From assembly GCA_008363215.1 (NCBI GenBank), contig RHKP01000013.1, forward strand, positions 1 to 64,000: a DNA stretch of 64,000 nt, written 5' to 3'. The position numbers were made by a program, and so were the translations under genes. The stretch is from Cyanobacteria bacterium CYA. Its GTDB lineage: Bacteria > Planctomycetota > Phycisphaerae > Phycisphaerales > UBA1924. The notes below the pieces were generated by a model that was not told the DNA's origin, did no database searches, and saw only the letters and a program-made list of their open reading frames with translations. Shown here one piece after another: positions 52,307 to 61,649 of the stretch (positions are counted from its first letter, which is position 1; every line of letters starts with the position of its first letter).

Positions 52307-52336
52307 AAAATACACCTTGGGAACATTCCCTGTCAA
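52307..52336 (-). promoter_or_regulatory. Predicted promoter with inverted repeat in the spacer
   Basis: On the minus strand a consensus TTGACA (52336-52331) and TATTTT (52312-52307) are spaced by 18 bases. The spacer contains GGGAATGTTCCC, an inverted repeat of GGGAA/TTCCC (52319-52330). A repressor could bind there. The transcript would begin near 52300, about 94 bases before the ATG at 52206. Confidence 0.6.
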
Positions 52337-52364
52337 AGGAAATTTCTGATTTCGTCTTGCTGCA

Positions 52365-52393
52365 TTGTATTTTCGCCTTTTGATTGGTATACT
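52365..52393 (+). promoter_or_regulatory. Predicted divergent promoter of the 52469-54289 gene
   Basis: TTGTAT (52365-52370) and TATACT (52388-52393) are spaced by 17 bases. The transcript would start near 52400, just before a possible ATG at 52403. This makes the ATG at 52469 the better start for translation. Confidence 0.55.
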
Positions 52394-52468
52394 CGGAGAC
52401 GGATGCGCCATGATCGAGTCAACCCCGAAGCACGATCCTCGCTGCAACTCCCGGGCGGCAACCGGCGC

Positions 52469-54289
52469 ATGGATCGACAAATGCGGCTGATCCACCTTCT
52501 TCCGCTGCTGTTCGGGGTTTTTGTCGTCTCCTATTGCGCGGCGGCCCCCCCGCCCGTGGAACCGCTCCCCGAGCGGATCGACGCGGTGTTCGGTCGTCCT
52601 CTGGTCTTTCCTGTGCGCACGACGGGGCGCAAGCCGATGCCCGAGTTTGAGGTCCGTCTCGATGACGGACACGTGCTCGTGGCCGAGGTGCAGTGGGTCC
52701 GAGTGTCCACTCCGCCATTTGGAGAATGTGGGAACTCGGCCTGGCTCCCCGCGCCAGTTCAAATGGAAGCCATCCCTGCCGACTCCCCGGCTGCCGGAGT
52801 GGGGCAGGGGCTCTGGGTGGCCCGCATCGCGATTCCGCTGACCAGTGCGGGGCAGGGATTCTGGATCGGGCAGAACCGTTATGAGGTGAACTGGCTTCCG
52901 GACCCGCGGCGTCTGGCATCGTCGGGCGGGGGGCTTGGGCGGGCCTGGAACTCGCCGCTTCGGGCCGGGCAGAGCGCCAGCCCCCTGCTGTCGACCCTGG
53001 TGCAGCCGTTCGCCGACCATCCGGTGCAGAAGTGGCGTTATGACCTGTGCCTGCACGGGCTGGTGCCGGGGGAGGAGTTTGACGCGCGCGAGCCGGGCGG
53101 CCCGGTCGATGATCTTGACGCGCTGCGGGCCGAGGTCGCCGGGCAGGGCGCCTTCTCGCCTCTGACCGACCAACTCGAAGCGCTGGAGCGGGCTCGCTGG
53201 CAGGTTGCCTTGGCGCGGGTGTGGCTGGCCGACCCGAGTTTGTCGTTCCCGGTGCGCGAAATGCTGGCCGGCGCCGTCGAGACGCCTGGAGGCGTGCTTC
53301 CGCTGTGGCGAGCCAGCCAGGCACAACTCGATGATCTGCTGGACGCGATGTTGCGCCCTCGCGTCAGCGACGAGCAGCGTGTGCTGCACGTGCGTTCGTG
53401 GCTCCAGAGTTTCGACCCTGCGGTGGCCTGGGTGGTGGATGACGCCGGCCTGGTTGATGCGTTGACGGGCGAGTTTCGTCCCACCATCGGCGTGGTGAAC
53501 CTGGACGTAGTGCCGGTGCTGGCCTTTGCCCGACCTGCGCAGGTCGGCGGGCCTTCGGACTTGTCCCCGCTCAAATCGAGGGAGTTTCGCACGCTGCGCG
53601 GGGAGGTTGTGCCCGGCTCGATCGAGGGTGGGATCCAGGCGGGTCCGGGAGTCGAGGTGCGCGTGGGGCGATGGAACACGTACCTTTCCTCGATCGGTGT
53701 GATCATCCCGGTGGCCCCGCCCGGGTTTGCGCTCGGGCCGTTGCGCAGAGAATGGACGCTTGAATCATGGACCGCCATGGACGAGGGGATGGATGCCGGG
53801 CCGAGCGCCGATCGCACGTCGGCGGCGATGTTGACGCGTGCGAGGCTGCCGGCCCGGGGCTCGCGGGCTGCGGTGGGCCCGCAACTGCGCGGCGTCGATG
53901 AAGTCTGGCATCTGTACTTCGAGGCGCGCACTCCCGCGCACGGGCAGGACAAAAGCGGAGATGACAGCGTGGAGTTCTGGTTCGGACCGTTCGGCGATCC
54001 GACTGGAGCGGTGCGGGTGTACGCCGACGGGCGCGTGATCGACCTGCGCACCGGTCGGAATGTGACCGAACACAGCGTTGAGATCATTCGTCTGGCCGAT
54101 CGGTGGGTGGTGCGGTTTCCGATTCCGGACGGGGCAATTGAATCGGACGGGGTACTCCGATTGGCAATCACCAGGCAAGACTCCTGCGGGCAACGCACGT
54201 CGTGGCCTCGACGGATGCTTCCGGGCCAGGTTGAGCCCGGCCGCGTGGCGGTGCAGACTCAGACGTGGGATGGATTCGGGCGAGAGTGA
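52469..54289 (+). CDS. Unrecognised secreted protein
   Basis: A 606-residue exported protein. From ATG 52469 the start MDRQMRLIHLLPLLFGVFVV (then SYCAAAP) is a signal peptide. An ATG at 52481 is also possible. An ATG at 52403 would add an odd 22-residue leader. The body is soluble, with the recurring feature of surface-exposed beta domains, and shows LESWTAMDEGMDAGPSADRT and VRVYADGRVIDLRTGRNVTE. I recognise no family. A divergent-promoter region separates it from a PEP-CTERM-like gene. Function unknown. Confidence 0.6.
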   Translation: MDRQMRLIHLLPLLFGVFVVSYCAAAPPPVEPLPERIDAVFGRPLVFPVRTTGRKPMPEFEVRLDDGHVLVAEVQWVRVSTPPFGECGNSAWLPAPVQMEAIPADSPAAGVGQGLWVARIAIPLTSAGQGFWIGQNRYEVNWLPDPRRLASSGGGLGRAWNSPLRAGQSASPLLSTLVQPFADHPVQKWRYDLCLHGLVPGEEFDAREPGGPVDDLDALRAEVAGQGAFSPLTDQLEALERARWQVALARVWLADPSLSFPVREMLAGAVETPGGVLPLWRASQAQLDDLLDAMLRPRVSDEQRVLHVRSWLQSFDPAVAWVVDDAGLVDALTGEFRPTIGVVNLDVVPVLAFARPAQVGGPSDLSPLKSREFRTLRGEVVPGSIEGGIQAGPGVEVRVGRWNTYLSSIGVIIPVAPPGFALGPLRREWTLESWTAMDEGMDAGPSADRTSAAMLTRARLPARGSRAAVGPQLRGVDEVWHLYFEARTPAHGQDKSGDDSVEFWFGPFGDPTGAVRVYADGRVIDLRTGRNVTEHSVEIIRLADRWVVRFPIPDGAIESDGVLRLAITRQDSCGQRTSWPRRMLPGQVEPGRVAVQTQTWDGFGRE

Positions 54290-54430
54290 GCGGTTCTGAA
54301 AATTCCGCACTCGCGCGTGCATGAACGCGCGCGATCTGGCAGACTATCGCAAGTCGTGGATCTATGAGACCTGCATCCGGGGGTCCGTGGGTCCGTCGGT
54401 CCGGGGTCAAGAACAGTTGGAGAAGAAGTC

Positions 54431-55129
54431 ATGCGTCTCAGGAAGATGTGGGTGACGGCGGGTTGCGGGCTGGCGCTCTGCGCCGCCGCTGCGATGTGGA
54501 TGTCGCCTTCGACTGGCGCAGCGCGCGCGGGCGCGGCGGTGGTGCCGGCAAGCGTGCAGGTCGAGGGTCAGCCGGAAGGCCGGCCCGGGCAGCAGGGCGC
54601 CGCGATTGCGCCTGAACAGGTCAGGCAGATGCTCGAAGAGCAGGGCAAGCCGGCGGCTGAGCACCAGAACCTCCAGCCGCTGGCGGGCACCTTCCAGGCC
54701 GAGATGCAGTTCCTGATGGAGGAGGGCGGCCAGCCCGAGGTGTCGCACGGCGTGTCGAAAAACGTGTGGATCATGGGCGACAAGTTTCTCCAGATGAACT
54801 TCGAGGGCACCTTGAAGTTCGCCGGGGCCGAGTTTCCGTTCAGGGGGATGGGAATCCTCGGCTTCGACAAGGTAGCAGGGCAGTACACCATGATGTGGGT
54901 CGACTCGCTGTCGACCACCATGCTCACCTCGCAGGGCAGGCCGGGCGAGAGTGCGACGGAGATCGCGGTCAGCGGCTCCACGGTCTCGCCCATGGGCGCG
55001 GTGGAGATGAAGCACGTATTCAAGATTGAGAGCAAGGACAAGCACGTGCTCGAATTCTGGCAGGGAGCCTCCGGGCAGAAGGAGATGATGAAAGTCGGCT
55101 GGATCACCTACACGAGAAAGGCGGACTGA
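54431..55129 (+). CDS. DUF1579 protein, exported form
   Basis: A 232-residue protein whose residues about 80-230 are a DUF1579 domain (LQPLAGTFQAEMQFLMEEGG and WIMGDKFLQMNFEGTLKF, then GMGILGFDKVAGQYTMMWVD). A signal-like segment lies at about 8-25 (VTAGCGLALCAAAAMWMSPS), with a Cys pair but no clear lipobox. A Gln/Pro-rich linker lies between. Family members are calycin-like beta-barrels of unknown ligand. It is followed after three bases by a second DUF1579 gene with closely related sequence, so they form an operon and probably arose by duplication. Confidence 0.8.
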   Translation: MRLRKMWVTAGCGLALCAAAAMWMSPSTGAARAGAAVVPASVQVEGQPEGRPGQQGAAIAPEQVRQMLEEQGKPAAEHQNLQPLAGTFQAEMQFLMEEGGQPEVSHGVSKNVWIMGDKFLQMNFEGTLKFAGAEFPFRGMGILGFDKVAGQYTMMWVDSLSTTMLTSQGRPGESATEIAVSGSTVSPMGAVEMKHVFKIESKDKHVLEFWQGASGQKEMMKVGWITYTRKAD

Positions 55130-55132
55130 GCG

Positions 55133-55687
55133 ATGGGATGCGGACATGACAGTTGCGGTTGCGGCGGCGGGTCCGGCAGCGGGCACGCGCAGGTCGAAGA
55201 TCCGATGGCGGCCTTTGTGGAGATGGCGGCGCTGGCGCCGGAGCACAAGCACCTCGAAGCGTTCATCGGTGAGTGGAATGCCGAGGTGAAGATATGGATG
55301 GGCCAGGGCGAGCCGCAGGTGACACGCGGCGTGATGGTCAACACGTTCATCCTCGGCGGGCGCTTCATCGAGCAGAAGTACCAGGGGCACGGGTACGACT
55401 TTCAGGGCAGCGGGCTGTTCGGCTACAACAAGGCCTCCGGCAAGTTTGAAGGACTGTGGATCGACACCATGTCGACCATGATGCAGACCGACATCGGCAC
55501 CTATGACCCGGGCAAGAAGACGTTCACCATGCTCAGCAAGGTGAACTGCTCAGAGATGGGCGAGATGACCAGGACGTCGCTCATCAAGGTGCACGGCCCG
55601 GACAAGCACGTGATGGAGATGTACTTTGCTCCGCAGGGCGGAACCGAAGACAAGTGCATGGAAATCACCTACACGCGGCGCAAGTGA
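55133..55687 (+). CDS. DUF1579 protein, cytosolic form with Cys/His-rich N-terminus
   Basis: A 184-residue protein. The first 20 residues are MGCGHDSCGCGGGSGSGHAQ, with three Cys and two His in the first 20, a plausible metal-binding tag. The rest is a DUF1579 domain (HLEAFIGEWNAEVKIWMGQG and FIEQKYQGHGYDFQGSGLFG, then YNKASGKFEGLWIDTMSTMM). No signal peptide. The start at 55133 overlaps nothing but is only three bases after the previous stop (TGAGCG ATG). Its domain aligns with the first copy throughout, including the endings GWITYTRK and MEITYTRRK. Confidence 0.8.
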   Translation: MGCGHDSCGCGGGSGSGHAQVEDPMAAFVEMAALAPEHKHLEAFIGEWNAEVKIWMGQGEPQVTRGVMVNTFILGGRFIEQKYQGHGYDFQGSGLFGYNKASGKFEGLWIDTMSTMMQTDIGTYDPGKKTFTMLSKVNCSEMGEMTRTSLIKVHGPDKHVMEMYFAPQGGTEDKCMEITYTRRK

Positions 55688-55707
55688 GCGCCCTGGTGTG
55701 ACCGCGC

Positions 55708-55738
55708 GAAGGGCCCCCGGCGAGGCCCTTCGTGCTTT
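55708..55738 (+). terminator. Terminator of the DUF1579 pair
   Basis: GAAGGGCC and GGCCCTTC pair over 8 bp with an 8-base loop and are followed by GTGCTTTGTTG. It begins 21 bases after the second gene's stop. Confidence 0.55.
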
Positions 55739-55954
55739 GTTGCGCCGAGCCCCTTGATGTCACCGGACGGCCATGAGGGAAGGTCGACGCGGTGATGTGA
55801 CGACTTGCCAGCGCGGGGCATGGAAGTCTGTGTGGCCTGCTTCCCGGTGGGGGGCACGCCCGATCGAGCCGGGGCGCAGCACGCCGCATGACAAAACGGC
55901 AACGAGGCGCGGCCGTTCCTCCGCGCCTCGAAGAACGTGATGCTGCGGCGCGCC

Positions 55955-56350
55955 TCAGGCGGCCTTGCGGGCGACGCGGCGCGTCGAGGCCGTGCGACCG
56001 ATTCGTGCGACGACCGGCTTGCGGGCGGTGGTCTTGCGTGCCACGCGCTTCTTGGCCGTGCTCTTGCGGGCGGCGTTCTTCTTGGCCCAGGTCTTGGTGG
56101 CCTTCCTGGGCGTGCTCTTCCTGGCCGCGGGCTTGCGGGCGGTGGACTTGCGTGCCACGCGCTTCTTGGCCGTGCTCTTGCGGGCGGCGCGCTTGGCGGT
56201 GGTCCTGGCGTTCTTCTTCACGCTCTTGCGGGCTTTGCGGGCCACGCCCTTTTTCGCGGTGCTCTTGCGGGCCGCGGGTTTGCGGGCGGTGGTCTTCCGA
56301 CCCGACGTACGGCGGGTGCGGCTGGAGGTCGTTCGGGTACGCGTAGGCAT
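55955..56350 (-). CDS. Histone H1-like Lys/Arg/Ala-rich protein
   Basis: A 131-residue protein made almost wholly of Ala, Arg, Lys, Thr and Ser in repeats such as ARKSTAKKRVARKSTARKPA and ARKSTPRKATKTW. This is the composition of eukaryotic H1 tails, chlamydial Hc2 and related bacterial DNA-condensing proteins. Repeats vary in length, so copy-number change between strains is likely. ATG at 56350 with GGAG nine bases upstream; an upstream frame is not similar. No other domain is present. A role in nucleoid packing or RNA binding is inferred. Confidence 0.78.
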   Translation of the reverse strand: MPTRTRTTSSRTRRTSGRKTTARKPAARKSTAKKGVARKARKSVKKNARTTAKRAARKSTAKKRVARKSTARKPAARKSTPRKATKTWAKKNAARKSTAKKRVARKTTARKPVVARIGRTASTRRVARKAA

Positions 56351-56646
56351 TGCTTCACACTCCGGATACGGCGTTGACTCGGTCCTTGCCCCGCTCTTCG
56401 CAATCGGGGTGGGGACCATGTACAGGCCGAGCACGTCCGTGTGTCTCGACCGGGTCCGCCGTCCCACCCATCGTGGGGTCTGTCGCGGACGGAGGGGGCA
56501 ATCGACCGAACGGGCCCAAAAGATAAATAACTGGGACGAAAAAACACAAAATCCCTCATGTCGCATCCGCGCGGGGCCTGAAGCGACCGAAACATCTGGT
56601 CCGTAGCGTCCGTTGGCAGCGTCGAGCGCTCGAGAGGAAGTCGGAT

Positions 56647-58011
<1,365 letters not shown>

Positions 58012-58123
58012 ACGCGCTTGCTTGATTCAACGGGCCTCGATCGCGAGGGAGGGGTCATGCGAGCGCGCGGAAAAAACCGCGTCGTTACGGTCACGAATCG
58101 TTGATCGCGTGTGGAAGGCACGC

Positions 58124-58693
58124 TCACCGCGACGAGTTCATCTTCGCCCAGACCTTGCGATAGCGATCGGCCATGGCTTCAAGCGAACTGGGGATCACCC
58201 GAACATTGCCCACTGCGCTCATGAAGTTCACGTCGCCCGCCCAGCGCGGGACGAGGTGGACGTGCAGGTGCTGCGGCACGCCGGCGCCGGCCGCCCGCCC
58301 CTGGTTGATGCCCAAGTTCACACCCTGACACCGCAGCGTCCGCTCCATCAGGTCCATCGCGGTTTCTGCCAGCGACCAGAGTTGGGCACGCTGGGCCGGT
58401 TCGTAGTCGAGCAGACGCGGGCGTCCTTCGCCCAGGGCGGCCATCAGGTGCCCGTTGGCGTATGGAAAGCGATTGAGCAGAATGAGCCCTGACTCCGTCC
58501 GCACCACCACGTGGTTCTGCTCGTCGTCCTCGGGATGCGCGAAGTAGTCAGAGAGGAAGCATCCCGGCGCGGGCGCGGCCGGCAACGGCGCGAGCGGCGC
58601 GGCGTCCTCTTCGTCGAGCGACTCGAGATAGGTCAGTCGCCAGGGCGCCCAGAGCGATTCGGGGCCGGTGGGGTCGGGGGCGTTGAGGGTCAT
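58124..58693 (-). CDS. HIT-domain protein (nucleotide phosphorylase/hydrolase)
   Basis: A 189-residue HIT protein. The catalytic triad motif is GVPQHLHVHLVPRWAGD (HxHxH). Family features NHVVVRTESGLILLNRFPYA and GHLMAALGEGRPRLLD precede it. The N-terminal 35 residues (LWAPWRLTYLESLDEEDAAP) match the APA2/Ap4A-phosphorylase-like HIT subset. It probably cleaves a nucleotide such as Ap4A or adenylylated compound in the cytosol. ATG 58693. It is followed by the GT2 gene on the same strand 122 bases upstream in coordinate terms; operon membership is unclear. Confidence 0.88.
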   Translation of the reverse strand: MTLNAPDPTGPESLWAPWRLTYLESLDEEDAAPLAPLPAAPAPGCFLSDYFAHPEDDEQNHVVVRTESGLILLNRFPYANGHLMAALGEGRPRLLDYEPAQRAQLWSLAETAMDLMERTLRCQGVNLGINQGRAAGAGVPQHLHVHLVPRWAGDVNFMSAVGNVRVIPSSLEAMADRYRKVWAKMNSSR

Positions 58694-58815
58694 GCGGAAC
58701 GGTAGTCTCTCCCATATTCGTCGGAGCGCCCATGACGCTCCCACCCGGAGAGGTGCTCGAAGACTCGCACTTCTCCGGCGTCCATCGGACGCCCGAACTT
58801 CAACCGGAATCGAGA

Positions 58816-59583
58816 TCAGAACCAGTTGTACCTGACGATGCACCACAGCGCCCGCAGCCCGTCCTTCCAGCCGATCTTCTTGCCTTCGGCGTAGGTGCGA
58901 CCCGCGTAACTGATCGGGACTTCGTAGATGCGGATGGCGCGGGTGGCTTCCCGCGCCGGCGCGGGCGACTGTGACGAAACGGGCAGCCGGATCTTCGCGA
59001 GTTTGGCGATCATTTCCGGCTCGATGCCGAAGCGGTTCTCACGCAGGTGCAGGCGTTCGAGCACGGGGCGTGTGAAGGCTTTGGTCCCGCACTCGATGTC
59101 ACTCAGGTTCAGGTTGCTGAACATGTTGCTCGCCAGCGTGATCACGCGGTTGGCGACTGAGTGCCAGTAGTAGAGAACGCGGTGGGTCTGCCCGAGGAAG
59201 CGCGTGCCGATGACCGCGTCGGCCCGCCCGGTGAGAATCGGGTTGAGGGCCGCCTGGTGGTCGGCCGGGTCATACTCGAGATCAGCATCCTGCACGAGGA
59301 CGACGTCGGCATCCATCTCGAGTGCGGCGATGAACCCGCGCCGCAAGGCCGATCCCTTGCCCTGGTTCTGGCGCGAGAGGAGCGCGGTTACATCCTGGCG
59401 CTGTGCGAGGGCAGCGATGATCGCGTCGGTGCCGTCGGTCGAGCCGTCGTCGATCATGATGATGTGCCGGCGCGCCGGAGCGCCGTCGGGCAGGTGGGGC
59501 GGAGGCACCTGGTCAAGCCGGGCCATGAGTTGCGGGAGCAGGTCGCGCTCGTTGTAGACCGGGATGACGACGGCGATCAGCAT
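58816..59583 (-). CDS. Family 2 glycosyltransferase (DPM1-like)
   Basis: A 255-residue GT-A-fold enzyme. It begins VVIPVYNERDLLPQLMARLD, has the nucleotide-binding acidic residues IIMIDDGSTDGTDAI, the DxD-like VQDADLEYDP and the late ECGTKAFTRPVLERL. It resembles polyprenyl-phosphate mannosyl or glucosyl transferases that make lipid-linked sugar donors. It has no C-terminal membrane helices, so it is a short form. It lies four bases after mutY on the same strand and likely shares a transcript. It could feed the GT-C-like enzyme at 7592; that link is inference. Confidence 0.88.
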   Translation of the reverse strand: MLIAVVIPVYNERDLLPQLMARLDQVPPPHLPDGAPARRHIIMIDDGSTDGTDAIIAALAQRQDVTALLSRQNQGKGSALRRGFIAALEMDADVVLVQDADLEYDPADHQAALNPILTGRADAVIGTRFLGQTHRVLYYWHSVANRVITLASNMFSNLNLSDIECGTKAFTRPVLERLHLRENRFGIEPEMIAKLAKIRLPVSSQSPAPAREATRAIRIYEVPISYAGRTYAEGKKIGWKDGLRALWCIVRYNWF

Positions 59584-59586
59584 CGA

Positions 59587-60645
59587 TCAGGACGATACCG
59601 CGCCCGGTGTCGTCACGCCCGCGCTTTCGATGACCCGGCGCTGGGCGTTGCCGATGCCGAGTTCGCCCAACTCACCCAGGTGAATCCACACGTGCCCCGC
59701 ACCGGCCCGCGCACCGCTGGCCCGGTATACGGCGAAGCGAACCTCCCGATGCGTGGTCATGAACGTGAACGCGCCTGCTTGTTCAACCATCCGCGCGCGC
59801 ACAAGGGCACGCACTTCTTCCGGCCCGGCGTGCCGGTCGTCACGCTCGACGGTCGGGCACTGCCACAGCCCCGCCCAAAGGCCCCTGCCGGGGCGCTGTT
59901 CCATCAGCACGCGGGATTTGGAATCGACTGCGACGACGGCCGCGGCGAAGATCGGGCGCCGCCCGGCTCGCGTCTTCGGCTCTGGGATGCGGTCCTGCAC
60001 GCCCTGTGAGCGTGCCCGGCACCACCGGGCGACCGGGCACTGGGCGCATCTGGGCGACGTGGGCGTGCAGATGAGAGCGCCCAGTTCCATCAGTCCTTCG
60101 TTGAACACGCCGGGCTCGCCGGCCAGTGGCACCAGGGCCGCAGCCTGCTCCCACGCCCATTTCTCGTCGGGCGGGCCGGTTCGGGCGTCGAGGCGCTGAA
60201 GGACTCGCATGACGTTCCCGTCTACGAGCGGCTCGGGCTGTCCGAAGACGATCGAACTGATCGCCCCGGCCGTGTAGCGCCCGACGCCGGGCAGGGTCAT
60301 CAGCGACGCGACCTGGGTGGGAACCGTTGAGCCGTGTTCATCGCGGATGAGTTTGGCCAGCGCGTGCAGCATGCGTGCCCGGCGGTAATAACCCAGCCCC
60401 GACCAGGCGGCGAGCACGTCGGCTTCGTCGGCCGCGGCGAGGGCGTCGATCGTGGGGAATCGCTCCATGAACGGCTCGAACCGTTCGAGCACGCGCGACA
60501 CCTGCGTCTGCTGGAGCATCAGTTCGCTGACCAGCGAGCGGTAGGGGTCGCGCCGTCCGCGCCGTGCGAGGCGCCAGGGCAGAGGCCGGGCGCAGGCGGT
60601 AAACCAGGCGGTGATTGCGGCCACGAGTTGGCGTTGGCGCGTCAT
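59587..60645 (-). CDS. mutY: A/G-specific adenine glycosylase MutY
   Basis: Removes adenine paired with 8-oxoguanine. The 352-residue protein has the catalytic Glu in SELMLQQTQVSRV (E41), the HhH-GPD segment LMTLPGVGRYTAGAISS and the catalytic Asp in VDGNVMRVL (D142). The 4Fe-4S ligands are C193, C200, C203 and C209 in CTPTSPRCAQCPVARWC. The C-terminal 8-oxoG-recognition (NUDIX-like) domain follows (about 225-335). ATG 60645 is preferred over a TTG at 60657. It is divergent from the cdaA-like gene. Confidence 0.94.
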   Translation of the reverse strand: MTRQRQLVAAITAWFTACARPLPWRLARRGRRDPYRSLVSELMLQQTQVSRVLERFEPFMERFPTIDALAAADEADVLAAWSGLGYYRRARMLHALAKLIRDEHGSTVPTQVASLMTLPGVGRYTAGAISSIVFGQPEPLVDGNVMRVLQRLDARTGPPDEKWAWEQAAALVPLAGEPGVFNEGLMELGALICTPTSPRCAQCPVARWCRARSQGVQDRIPEPKTRAGRRPIFAAAVVAVDSKSRVLMEQRPGRGLWAGLWQCPTVERDDRHAGPEEVRALVRARMVEQAGAFTFMTTHREVRFAVYRASGARAGAGHVWIHLGELGELGIGNAQRRVIESAGVTTPGAVSS

Positions 60646-60755
60646 GGGCGATGGCAAGCGTAGCGAAGCGCCGTCCGGATCGTGAACAAGTCGCGAAACG
60701 GCCGATACACTGCCTGCGGGGCGTTGACGCGCTCCCGCCCCCGGGAAACCGAACC

Positions 60756-61649
60756 GTGCCTGTCTTTGAACGACTCAACGACCTCTTGCTCCGGCTGGCC
60801 AGTTACCCATTGTGGGAAGTGGCGGTCGAACTGGTCGTCATCTGGCTGGTGGTGTGGGCGATCGTGCGGTTCCTCCGCGGCACGCGTGCGGTGGGCGCTC
60901 TCCGGGGCCTGCTGATCGTGCTGCTGCTGGGCACGATACTTACGCGCGTGCTGGGCAGCGGAGGGGCGTCGTTTCAGAGGCTGACCTATCTCTACGACCG
61001 GGCGCTGGCGCTGGTCGCCGTCGCGCTGATCGTCATCTTTCAGCCCGAGTTGCGTCGTGGACTGATCCGCCTGGGTGAGGCGCCGCTGTTCCGCGTGACC
61101 CGCTCGCAGCAGGCACAGATCATCAGCGCGGTGGTCAGTGCGGCCGAGTACCTGGCCAAGGCGCGCTTCGGAGCGATCATCGTGATCGAGCGGCACATCG
61201 GTCTGCGTGGTGTGACCGAGGGCGGGACGACGCTGGACGCCGAGGTTTCGGATCGCCTGCTCCGATGCATCTTCTTCCCCGGCTCGGCGCTGCACGACCT
61301 GGCGGTGGTGATCCGGGGCACGCGGATCACCGCGGCCGGGGTCCAGTTGCCGTTGGCCGAACCGTCGGACATGCCGGACCCGCAACTGGGTTCGCGTCAC
61401 CGGGCGGCCTTGGGAGTGACCAAGGACTCCGACGCGGTGGTGGTGGTGGTCAGCGAGGAATCGGGTCACGTGCGTCTGGCCGAGCGAGGGAGGCTGTCGC
61501 GTCCATTTTCCGGGCCCGAACTGGCTGAAGAACTTCAGCGACGGCTGGGCCGGCCCGGCCCGGGCAACGGGCCCAAGGCCGAAGACGGCGCCGACGAACC
61601 TTCGGACATGAGCGTCGAGGAACCGGCCGAGGCGGGAAGGGAGTCGTGA
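60756..61649 (+). CDS. cdaA: CdaA-like diadenylate cyclase, altered catalytic motif
   Basis: A 297-residue membrane-anchored c-di-AMP synthase homologue. Three helices lie at about 15-35, 45-60 and 75-95. The DAC domain follows: LAKARFGAIIVIERHIGLRG, SDRLLRCIFFPGSALHDLAV and PQLGSRHRAALGVTKDSDAV, then VVVVSEESG. RHR is kept. The usual DGA motif (HDGAVII) is here HDLAVVI, keeping Asp but changing Gly to Leu at the ATP site. Start is GTG (60756). It overlaps the following cdaR-like gene by four bases, the standard cdaA-cdaR order. The C-terminal 40 residues are acidic and Gly/Pro-rich. Confidence 0.85.
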   Translation: MPVFERLNDLLLRLASYPLWEVAVELVVIWLVVWAIVRFLRGTRAVGALRGLLIVLLLGTILTRVLGSGGASFQRLTYLYDRALALVAVALIVIFQPELRRGLIRLGEAPLFRVTRSQQAQIISAVVSAAEYLAKARFGAIIVIERHIGLRGVTEGGTTLDAEVSDRLLRCIFFPGSALHDLAVVIRGTRITAAGVQLPLAEPSDMPDPQLGSRHRAALGVTKDSDAVVVVVSEESGHVRLAERGRLSRPFSGPELAEELQRRLGRPGPGNGPKAEDGADEPSDMSVEEPAEAGRES

